Source: Balneolales bacterium (lineage in GTDB: Bacteria > Bacteroidota > Rhodothermia > Balneolales > Natronogracilivirgulaceae). From it: a stretch of DNA of 9,941 nt. Position numbers and translations under genes: made by a program. Positions 1-5,116 of the stretch are shown piece by piece. Below the pieces are notes generated by a model that saw only the letters and a program-made list of their open reading frames with translations, searched no databases and was not told the origin of the DNA. The stretch covers positions 1 through 9,941 of the forward strand of contig SLLP01000224.1 in assembly GCA_007133995.1 (NCBI GenBank), read 5' to 3'. Each line of letters begins with the position of its first letter. Position 1 is the stretch's first letter.

Positions 1-1
1 A

Positions 2-78
2 CACATGAAATGTCCATGACCGGGCATGGCTCCGGACACACAGGAGCATGATTAGAAACGTCATGGACATTCTATGTG
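2..78. repeat. Imperfect inverted repeat with nested hairpin, non-coding
   Basis: The arms 2-19 and 61-78 pair along 18 positions: 16 Watson-Crick pairs, one possible G-U (7/73) and one mismatch (8/72). Eleven consecutive pairs (9-19 with 61-71) form the core. Inside the loop, GCTCC (29-33) pairs with GGAGC (43-47), and CAT/ATG (25-27 with 48-50) extends this stem past one bulged G. The whole element can therefore fold as a two-tier hairpin. It lies 56 nt beyond the fabI stop codon and may end fabI transcripts, or those of an unseen gene to the left. No T-run follows either side directly, so it is not a textbook intrinsic terminator. A 10-bp piece, ACACATGAAA (1-10), recurs at 102-111. No reading frame here is worth calling. 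Confidence 0.6.
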
Positions 79-133
79 ACCTTATAAATCAAAGTTTTTA
101 AACACATGAAAACAGCTGATGCAGTGAGATGTA

Positions 134-970
134 CTAATCTTTACCGGCATTCAATTCAGCCAGTTCGTAAATAAGCTCTTCGCTGATTCCATTTGTGGAA
201 AAACCACCATCATGGAACAAATTCTGCATCGTTACTTTTCGGGTGAGGTCGGAAAAAAGCGTAATACAGTAATCAGCACATTCATCAGCCGTTGGGTTAC
301 CAAGTGGTGACAACTTCTCGGCGAAGTCATACATCGCATCGAAACCATTAATGCCTGATCCGGCCGAGGTTTTGGTCGGGCCCTGGGAAATGGTGTTCAC
401 GCGAATTCCGTTCTTTCCAAGGCGACTTCCAAAATTTCTGGAAATACTCTCCAAGAGCGCTTTCGCATCATTCATATCGGAGTATTTGGAAAAGACGCGT
501 TGTGCGCCAATATAGGAAAGAGCCACTACGCTTGCACCATCTTTGAGAGCCTCTTTTTCAACACAAGCCTGCAACACTTTGTGCAGAGATATCGCCGATA
601 TTTCAAGAGTTTGCTGCATAAGCCTGTAATTGAGATTGGTATAATCGTTGCCCTTGCGTATGTTCGGCGACATACCAATGGCATGCAATATGAAATCAAG
701 CTTGCCCTGCTTCTCCACTGTGGCATTGATCAATTCAAGTACCTGCTTGTAATCCGAGGCATCACACGGAATGACAGTTGCGCCTGTTTCTTCGGCAAGT
801 TGGTTGAGCGCACCAAACCTCAGAGCGATAGGTGCGTTGGTCAGAGTGAAAGAGGCTCCCTCCCTCTTGCATGCCAGGGCCACTTGCCAGGCAATGCTTC
901 GTTCATCAAGGGCGCCAAAGATCAGACCTTTTTTTCCTTTTAAAAGATTGTAGCCGGTGTTTTGAGTCAT
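134..970 (-). CDS. fabI: Enoyl-[acyl-carrier-protein] reductase (NADH), FabI type
   Basis: FabI catalyses the last step of each cycle of type II fatty-acid elongation in the cytoplasm, reducing trans-2-enoyl-ACP with NAD(P)H. The 278-residue protein is a short-chain dehydrogenase/reductase fold of normal FabI length. Visible signatures are the FabI-type nucleotide loop GALDERSIAW (residues 19-28, in place of the classical GxxxGxG), HAIGMSP (96-102), and the catalytic pair Tyr163-x6-Lys170 with the upstream Tyr153. The 10- and 7-residue spacings match E. coli Tyr146/Tyr156/Lys163. The substrate-loop region ISQGPTKTSAGSGI resembles the form I associate with Bacteroidota. The start is supported by an AGGAA Shine-Dalgarno about 6 nt upstream. 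The gene stands alone on the minus strand, divergent from ffh across 230 bp. It should be the triclosan-sensitive class of reductase, but that is a family inference. Confidence 0.95.
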   Translation of the reverse strand: MTQNTGYNLLKGKKGLIFGALDERSIAWQVALACKREGASFTLTNAPIALRFGALNQLAEETGATVIPCDASDYKQVLELINATVEKQGKLDFILHAIGMSPNIRKGNDYTNLNYRLMQQTLEISAISLHKVLQACVEKEALKDGASVVALSYIGAQRVFSKYSDMNDAKALLESISRNFGSRLGKNGIRVNTISQGPTKTSAGSGINGFDAMYDFAEKLSPLGNPTADECADYCITLFSDLTRKVTMQNLFHDGGFSTNGISEELIYELAELNAGKD

Positions 971-1012
971 TCGTAATTCCTGTTTTTACACTCGATACGG
1001 ATTTGGTTGGAC

Positions 1013-1044
1013 GTAAAGTAGTTAAAATGAAAGCCTGTAACAAA
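1013..1044 (-). promoter_or_regulatory. Candidate fabI promoter, Bacteroidota-like -33/-7
   Basis: Read on the minus strand, TTTG (1041-1044) is followed after 20 nt by TACTTTAC (1013-1020). This resembles the Bacteroidota consensus TTTG-N19-21-TAnnTTTG except for the last two bases of the -7 element. It lies about 43 nt upstream of the fabI start codon. This is a pattern match by eye in an AT-rich region, so it is tentative. The rest of the 971-1200 intergenic region holds the candidate ffh promoter and a leader hairpin. Confidence 0.3.
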
Positions 1045-1095
1045 CGCCGGTTCCATTTTAAGAATTTAGTGAAAGGGAAATGCGATAAATAAATT

Positions 1096-1127
1096 ATTGA
1101 TTCTGTTCCCGATTATACATATTTTTC
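1096..1127 (+). promoter_or_regulatory. Candidate ffh-operon promoter, Bacteroidota-like -33/-7
   Basis: TTG (1097-1099) is followed after 20 nt by TATTTTTC (1120-1127), which agrees with TAnnTTTG at all but the last base. Its spacing equals that of the candidate fabI promoter on the other strand. A start site near 1134 would give a 5' leader of about 65-70 nt that includes the hairpin at 1158-1176. A sigma-70 reading (TTGACT at 1128-1133 with TAAGAT at 1153-1158) is possible, but its 19-nt spacer is poor. Confidence 0.3.
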
Positions 1128-1157
1128 TTGACTTTGGATATCAAATAATAAATAAGA

Positions 1158-1176
1158 TCGGCTGTTATACAGCCGG
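1158..1176 (+). promoter_or_regulatory. Hairpin in the ffh 5' leader
   Basis: CGGCTG (1159-1164) pairs perfectly with CAGCCG (1170-1175) around the 5-nt loop TTATA, and a U-G pair (1158/1176) can extend it. It ends 24 nt before the ffh ATG, and no Shine-Dalgarno lies between. It may shape translation initiation or leader stability; no T-run follows, so it does not look like a terminator. The function is unknown. Confidence 0.4.
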
Positions 1177-1200
1177 CATATTCTATCCGCTTCTTGGCTC

Positions 1201-2547
1201 ATGTTTGAAGATCTTTCCAGCAAATTGGAATCGGCATTCAGGTCGGTTTCCGGTCAGGCACGTTTAAGTGACATCAATGTTGCTGAAACGGTAAGAGAGA
1301 TCCGCCGCGCTCTGCTGGATGCCGACGTGAATTACGAAGTCGCCCGCTCCATTACCGCGAGGGTGAAAGAAAAAGCCCTGGGACAGGGTGTTGTGGCAAG
1401 TGTCACACCAGGCCAGCAGTTCACAAAGATTGTATTTGATGAACTGGTTCATGTTCTCGGTGAAGAGAAAAAAGAAATTACATTCAGTCAGGTCCCTCCG
1501 ACGGTAATACTCATTGCCGGACTGCAGGGATCGGGTAAAACGACTTTTGCGGCCAAACTGGCCAAATTGCTGAAAGAGCAGGGCAAGTCACCCATGTTGG
1601 CGGCGGCGGATGTCTATCGTCCGGCAGCGGTGGACCAGCTCAGGACACTCGCCGGGCAAATTGACGTCCCGGTCTATTCGATCGAAGTAAAAGATGCCCT
1701 TCGTGTGGCCAAAGAAGCCGTTTCAGAAGCAAAAAAGAATGCCCGTGATGTCCTGATCATCGATACGGCGGGCCGGATGCACGTCGATGAACTGATGATG
1801 GATGAAGTGTCCAACATTCGGAAAGCTGTAAATCCATCGGAAGTACTCTTTGTTGTTGATTCGATGACGGGTCAGGACGCCGTCAATACCGCAAAGGAAT
1901 TCAATCAGCAGATCAACTTTGATGGCGTTGTCCTTACCAAGCTGGATGGTGACACTCGCGGTGGTGCGGCCATTTCCATCCGCACGGTTGTTGACAAACC
2001 GATTAAATTCATGAGCACCGGTGAAGGAATGGACACGATTTCTCCATTCTATCCCGACCGAATGGCTCAGCGTATCCTCGGAATGGGGGATGTGGTTTCA
2101 CTGGTCGAGAAGGCGCAGGAGCAATACGACGAAGTACAAGCAAGAAAACTGCAATCCAAAATATCATCCAATACATTCAACCTGGAAGATTTTTACGGGC
2201 AGTTGCAACAGATAAAAAAAATGGGATCGATGAGAGATCTCGTCGGCATGATACCGGGAATGAGCAAACAGCTGGGGGATGCCGAGATTGATGACGACGC
2301 CATGAAGCCGGTAGAGGCGATCATCAATTCCATGACCATAGAAGAACGGCGGAAGCCGGATCTGATCAACGGAAGCCGCCGAAAGCGAATAGCAACAGGC
2401 TCGGGAACATCCGTTCGTGAGGTCAATGATCTTCTGAAGCAGTTTACACAGATGAAGAAAATGATGAAGACCATGACTAAAATGAACAAAATGGGCCGGG
2501 CAATGGAGGGGTTGAAAAACCTGACCGGACAACAAAAATTTCATTAG
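1201..2547 (+). CDS. ffh: Signal recognition particle protein Ffh (SRP54)
   Basis: Ffh is the GTPase that, with 4.5S RNA, recognises signal sequences on nascent chains and delivers ribosomes to FtsY at the membrane. The 448 residues show the full family layout. The N domain spans about 1-95. The G domain carries P-loop GLQGSGKT (107-114), DVYRPAAVDQL (137-147), DTAGR (188-192) and TKLDGDTRGG (246-255). The M domain (about 300-448) contains the Met-rich signal-binding segments (MGSMRDLVGMIPGM at 341-354 and a C-terminal run of Met/Lys) and the RNA-binding motif SRRKRIATGSGTSVREVN (392-409). The ATG gives the expected N-terminus, MFEDLSSKLESAF, but has no Shine-Dalgarno. The 4.5S RNA gene is not in the window. 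ffh is the first gene of the ribosome-biogenesis cluster, 33 nt before rpsP. Confidence 0.97.
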   Translation: MFEDLSSKLESAFRSVSGQARLSDINVAETVREIRRALLDADVNYEVARSITARVKEKALGQGVVASVTPGQQFTKIVFDELVHVLGEEKKEITFSQVPPTVILIAGLQGSGKTTFAAKLAKLLKEQGKSPMLAAADVYRPAAVDQLRTLAGQIDVPVYSIEVKDALRVAKEAVSEAKKNARDVLIIDTAGRMHVDELMMDEVSNIRKAVNPSEVLFVVDSMTGQDAVNTAKEFNQQINFDGVVLTKLDGDTRGGAAISIRTVVDKPIKFMSTGEGMDTISPFYPDRMAQRILGMGDVVSLVEKAQEQYDEVQARKLQSKISSNTFNLEDFYGQLQQIKKMGSMRDLVGMIPGMSKQLGDAEIDDDAMKPVEAIINSMTIEERRKPDLINGSRRKRIATGSGTSVREVNDLLKQFTQMKKMMKTMTKMNKMGRAMEGLKNLTGQQKFH

Positions 2548-2567
2548 GAACAACGATAAACCTGTTT

Positions 2568-2572
2568 AGGAG
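2568..2572 (+). promoter_or_regulatory. Strong Shine-Dalgarno that sets the rpsP TTG start
   Basis: AGGAG lies 8 nt before the TTG at 2581. There is no alternative ATG nearby, and translation from the TTG yields the conserved S16 beginning MVRLRLQRHG. The strong site may compensate for the weak initiator codon. Confidence 0.7.
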
Positions 2573-2580
2573 CAAGATAA

Positions 2581-3408
2581 TTGGTTAGACTAAGATTACA
2601 ACGACACGGAAGAAAAAAGCTTCCCTACTATCATTTAGTGGCTGCAGACATCCGTACAAAACGGGATGGACGCATCATTGAGGACCTGGGAAGATTCAAT
2701 CCGACAAAAGAACCTTCACTTCTGCGCCTCGAGACTGACAGAGTGGTCTACTGGCTTAAAAACGGTGCCCAGCCGACCGATACGGTTCGATCCATCCTCA
2801 AGAAAGAGGGTATCTTCTATCGTCTTCATCTGGAAGGATGGGGTAAATCCGAAGAAGAGATCGAAGCCACAATCTCTGCCTGGAAGGATGAGCGCGATCA
2901 GAAGAAAAAAGCGCCCGCCACCAAAGCTGAAAAAATGAAGGCGCAACTCAAGGCTGAAGAAGAGCAGTTCAAGAAAGATCAGGAGGCCAAAGCGAAAGCA
3001 GAAGCTGAAAAGGCGCTTATCGAGGCTGAAGAGGCTAAAGCTGCAGAAGCCAAAAAAGAGGAAGAAGAAGCGGCAGTCGATGCGGAAGCAGAAGCCGGCG
3101 AGAAAGCTGATGTGAAGGCAGAGGATAAAGCCGGAGAAAAAGTGGAAGTAAAGCCGGAGGCTGAGGAAAAGGCTGAGGAGAAACCGCAATCCGAGGAAAA
3201 AGCGGCAGAAAAAGCTAAAAAATCGGCTGATCCCGAAGTGAAGCAGGCCAAAGAAGAAAAAGTTGAAGAGAAGGCTGAAAAAGCTGAAGAGACGCCTGAG
3301 ACTGCTGGTAAGGAGTCTGAAAAAAAGGTTGCTGAAAAGAAGAAAGAAGTCAAGGATAAACCCGCTGAGGAAGCCAAGGATACTGGAAAAAAAGAAGAAA
3401 AAAAGTAA
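2581..3408 (+). CDS. rpsP: 30S ribosomal protein S16 with very long charged C-terminal tail
   Basis: S16 is a small-subunit protein that binds 16S rRNA and aids 30S assembly. Residues 1 to about 85 are a normal S16 core: MVRLRLQRHGRKKLPYYHLV, then ADIRTKRDGRIIEDLGRFNP (22-41), and the GAQPTDTVRSILKKEGI stretch (62-78). Most S16 proteins stop near 80-90 residues, whereas this one has 275. Residues 86-115 look like a helical linker. From there to the end the chain is low-complexity, and by hand count about three quarters of residues 121-275 are Lys, Glu or Ala. There is no Arg after residue 105 and no Tyr, Trp, His or Cys in the tail. C-terminal extensions of S16 are known in Bacteroidota-like lineages; this one is unusually long. 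The start is TTG with a strong Shine-Dalgarno. It lies 22 nt before rimM. The tail is probably a disordered or single-helix arm exposed on the 30S surface, which is inference. Confidence 0.95.
   Translation: MVRLRLQRHGRKKLPYYHLVAADIRTKRDGRIIEDLGRFNPTKEPSLLRLETDRVVYWLKNGAQPTDTVRSILKKEGIFYRLHLEGWGKSEEEIEATISAWKDERDQKKKAPATKAEKMKAQLKAEEEQFKKDQEAKAKAEAEKALIEAEEAKAAEAKKEEEEAAVDAEAEAGEKADVKAEDKAGEKVEVKPEAEEKAEEKPQSEEKAAEKAKKSADPEVKQAKEEKVEEKAEKAEETPETAGKESEKKVAEKKKEVKDKPAEEAKDTGKKEEKK
3399..3405 (+). other. In-frame A_AAA_AAG slippery heptamer at the end of rpsP
   Basis: The last two sense codons of rpsP are AAA AAG, preceded by A and followed directly by the TAA stop. In the zero frame this is exactly the A_AAA_AAG heptamer known from E. 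coli dnaX frameshifting. A -1 slip here would add eight residues (VTPDQGTF) and end at TGA 3429-3431, whose last base is the first base of the rimM ATG at 3431. The AGGG at 3418-3421 lies between. A second in-frame copy at 3321-3327 would lead to a stop within three codons. Because the gene is full of Lys codons, A-runs can arise by chance, so a role is unproven. Confidence 0.3.
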
Positions 3409-3430
3409 CACCTGACCAGGGTACTTTTTG

Positions 3431-3964
3431 ATGCTAACCATGGCAAATAAGTCGAATCCGGGCCTGTTTTCGCTTGGGAGAATTGCCAAAGCTCAAGGTA
3501 CCGGCGGTGGTTTTTTAATGGATGTTGATGATCCGGAAGCTATGAAAGACTTTCCGAATCTCTTGTATCTCCGTTATCCGGAAAATCAGTGGGCACCTTA
3601 TCGGATTGAAGAAATAAGGCCCCATCAAACTCGGAAACGGAATGTGTTCTTTGTCAGACTGAAAGGAATCAACACGCGAACGCAAGCAGAGCGTCTTCGG
3701 GGCCACGAAGTCATGACTGATATGCAACCCGAGCCGTCATCTGAAAACACTTCTGTAATTGGTTATGAAGTTGTCCGACATGATCAATCGCCTCTTGGTG
3801 AAGTAGAAGATCTGCTGGAAACTCCGGCATATTCCATTCTCATTGTTAAATCGGTAGAAAAAACCATTCTCATCCCATGGATTGAGCAGTTTGTCAAATC
3901 TGTGAACAGTGAAACGCACCGGATCATTACCAGAAATACAGCGGATCTTGAGTCACTTGAGTGA
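3431..3964 (+). CDS. rimM: Ribosome maturation factor RimM
   Basis: RimM binds S19 in the 30S head and aids late 16S rRNA processing and head assembly. The 177-residue protein has the expected two parts. The N-terminal RimM barrel (about 12-98) opens with FSLGRIAKAQGTGGGFLM, a variant of the usual GRIxKxHGxxGE with Gly where Glu is common, and contains the typical NTRTQAERLRGHEV stretch. The C-terminal PRC-barrel (about 105-177) carries GYEVV, PLGEVEDLLETPAYSILIVK and ILIPWIEQFV. I chose the ATG at 3431 because AGGG (3418-3421) lies 9 nt upstream. A TTG at 3428 would add one residue, and an ATG at 3440 would remove three. It lies between rpsP and trmD, the classic order. Confidence 0.92.
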   Translation: MLTMANKSNPGLFSLGRIAKAQGTGGGFLMDVDDPEAMKDFPNLLYLRYPENQWAPYRIEEIRPHQTRKRNVFFVRLKGINTRTQAERLRGHEVMTDMQPEPSSENTSVIGYEVVRHDQSPLGEVEDLLETPAYSILIVKSVEKTILIPWIEQFVKSVNSETHRIITRNTADLESLE

Positions 3965-3973
3965 AGGGGGTGA
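3965..3973 (+). promoter_or_regulatory. Shine-Dalgarno that sets the trmD start
   Basis: AGGGGGTGA starts just after the rimM stop and ends 4 nt before the ATG at 3978. It favours that ATG over an in-frame start further upstream (3909) that would overlap rimM by 56 nt and add 23 residues unlike TrmD. Confidence 0.75.
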
Positions 3974-3977
3974 AAAC

Positions 3978-4670
3978 ATGAGAATCGACATTATATCTGC
4001 TGTTCCCGAATTGTTGACTGGCCCGCTGAACCACAGCATCATTGGAAGAGCCCGCAAATCAAAAAAAGTTGGCATTGTTCTTCACGATTTGCGTTTGTAC
4101 TCGACGGACAAGCACCGCAAAATTGATGATTATCCTTTTGGAGGTGGTGCAGGTCTGGTGATGACACCTCAGCCCGTTTTTGACTGCATCGAATCTCTCA
4201 AAGGTGAACGCGAGTATGATGCCGTAATTTTTCCTACACCGGATGCAAAGGTGCTGGATCAGAAAACAGTCAACAGGTTGTCGCTGTTTGGTAACATCAT
4301 CATACTTTGTGGTCACTACAAAGGGATCGACCAGCGCATACGTGATGAGCTTGTAACATTGGAGATCAGTATAGGCGATTACGTATTGTCCGGTGGTGAA
4401 CTGCCGGCGATGGTCCTGATCGACAGCATGGTTCGGATTCTTCCAGGTGTTATTGGCGATGCCGAAAGCGCACTGGATGATTCATTTCAGGATGGTTTAT
4501 TGTCGGCTCCGGTTTATACCCGCCCTTCAAATTTCAGAGGTGTAAAAGTACCCGAGATCCTCGCTTCCGGGAATCATGAAAAAATCCGGTTGTGGAGGGG
4601 GAAAAAAGCACTGGAACAGACCAGGAAAAAGCGACCCGATTTATATAAAAATTTTATCAATAAAAAGTAA
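3978..4670 (+). CDS. trmD: tRNA (guanine-N1)-methyltransferase TrmD
   Basis: TrmD uses S-adenosylmethionine to methylate N1 of G37 next to the anticodon, which prevents +1 frameshifting. From this ATG the protein has 230 residues, a little shorter than the 255 of E. coli. Its N-terminus, MRIDIISAVPELL, is family-like. Motifs in order are DDYPFGGGAGLVM (50-62), CGHYKGIDQRIRDEL (111-125) and the trefoil-knot segment GDYVLSGGELPAMVLIDSMVR (133-153), which ends in Arg153, equivalent to E. coli Arg154. Next come DSFQDGLL with the catalytic-base candidate Asp172 (E. coli Asp169), APVYTRPSNFRG (177-188) and the C-terminal VPEILASGNHEKIRLWR. It starts 13 nt after rimM and ends 18 nt before rplS. TrmD acts as a cytoplasmic homodimer, and all expected catalytic residues are present. 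Confidence 0.96.
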   Translation: MRIDIISAVPELLTGPLNHSIIGRARKSKKVGIVLHDLRLYSTDKHRKIDDYPFGGGAGLVMTPQPVFDCIESLKGEREYDAVIFPTPDAKVLDQKTVNRLSLFGNIIILCGHYKGIDQRIRDELVTLEISIGDYVLSGGELPAMVLIDSMVRILPGVIGDAESALDDSFQDGLLSAPVYTRPSNFRGVKVPEILASGNHEKIRLWRGKKALEQTRKKRPDLYKNFINKK

Positions 4671-4688
4671 CTAACTGGTTATCATACA

Positions 4689-5027
4689 ATGGAAAAACTT
4701 ACTCTTATCGAACAAACACAGACCCGGGACGATCTTCCTCAGTTTCAGGCAGGTGACACGGTTAATGTCCACTACCGTGTTCGTGAGGGAGAAAAAGAAC
4801 GTGTTCAGCAATATGAAGGCGTAGTGATAGGAAGAAGGGGCCGCGGGGCGAATCAGACATTCACCGTCCGTAAAATTTCCAACAACGTTGGCGTAGAGCG
4901 AGTCTTCCCGCTTTATTCACCTTACATCGCAAAACTTGAGGTAAGAAAACGCGGCAAGGTGCGACGAGCAAAACTGTTCTATCTGCGTGCACTCCGAGGC
5001 AGAGCTGCCCGCCTGCGTGAAAAGTAG
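4689..5027 (+). CDS. rplS: 50S ribosomal protein L19
   Basis: L19 sits at the 30S-50S interface of the large subunit. The 112-residue protein is of ordinary length and carries the diagnostic blocks: FQAGDTVNVHYRVREGEKER (19-38), QQYEGVVIGRRG (40-51), FTVRKISNNVGVERVFPLYSP (58-78) and the L19 signature KLEVRKRGKVRRAKLFYLR (82-100), followed by GRAARLREK. The ATG has no clear Shine-Dalgarno in the 18-nt gap after trmD, so it may depend on translational coupling. It is the last gene of the ffh-rpsP-rimM-trmD-rplS cluster; a hairpin follows and then a convergent gene. Confidence 0.97.
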   Translation: MEKLTLIEQTQTRDDLPQFQAGDTVNVHYRVREGEKERVQQYEGVVIGRRGRGANQTFTVRKISNNVGVERVFPLYSPYIAKLEVRKRGKVRRAKLFYLRALRGRAARLREK

Positions 5028-5090
5028 AATCTCCTCAGGATTACCTTTCTTTCTTCACCATTATTTGCGAACACTGGGTGTTGCGAACGC

Positions 5091-5112
5091 ATCGGGCTCC
5101 ATCGAGCCCGGT
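5091..5112. terminator. GC-rich hairpin between convergent rplS and mrp
   Basis: CGGGCTC (5093-5099) pairs perfectly with GAGCCCG (5104-5110) around loop CATC. A T-G and an A-T pair extend it to nine. It is the strongest hairpin in the 89-nt gap between the two convergent stop codons, so it may end transcription from both sides. Neither strand has a U-tract after it, so Rho or another factor may be needed. Just left of it, TTGCGAAC occurs twice, 16 nt apart (5065-5072 and 5081-5088), and AACAC-TGG-GTGTT (5070-5082) forms a smaller stem. Confidence 0.45.
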
Positions 5113-5116
5113 TCCA

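Noticed and set aside
1..111. Reading the left-edge repeats as a transposon end with target-site duplication
   Set aside because: The first copy of the 10-bp direct repeat overlaps the inverted-repeat arm instead of flanking it, and there is no transposase in the window.
500..943. 147-codon plus-strand frame
   Set aside because: It is antisense to fabI, which has full-length family motifs; the translated product resembles no family I know.
2164..2553. 129-codon minus-strand frame opposite the end of ffh
   Set aside because: It is antisense to the conserved Ffh M domain and has no initiation signal or recognisable protein.
3321..3327. Second A_AAA_AAG heptamer inside rpsP as a functional frameshift site
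   Set aside because: A -1 slip there reaches a TGA within three codons and would only truncate the tail; A-runs are expected in such a Lys-rich gene.
2716..3489. Long minus-strand open frames (257 and 155 codons) opposite rpsP
   Set aside because: They are the reverse reading of the purine-rich S16 tail, giving monotonous Phe/Leu/Ser or Ala/Ser protein. The plus-strand product is an unmistakable S16 start in an expected operon.
3909..3977. Upstream extension of trmD by 23 residues
   Set aside because: It would overlap rimM, lacks similarity to TrmD N-termini, and a strong Shine-Dalgarno sits just before the ATG at 3978.
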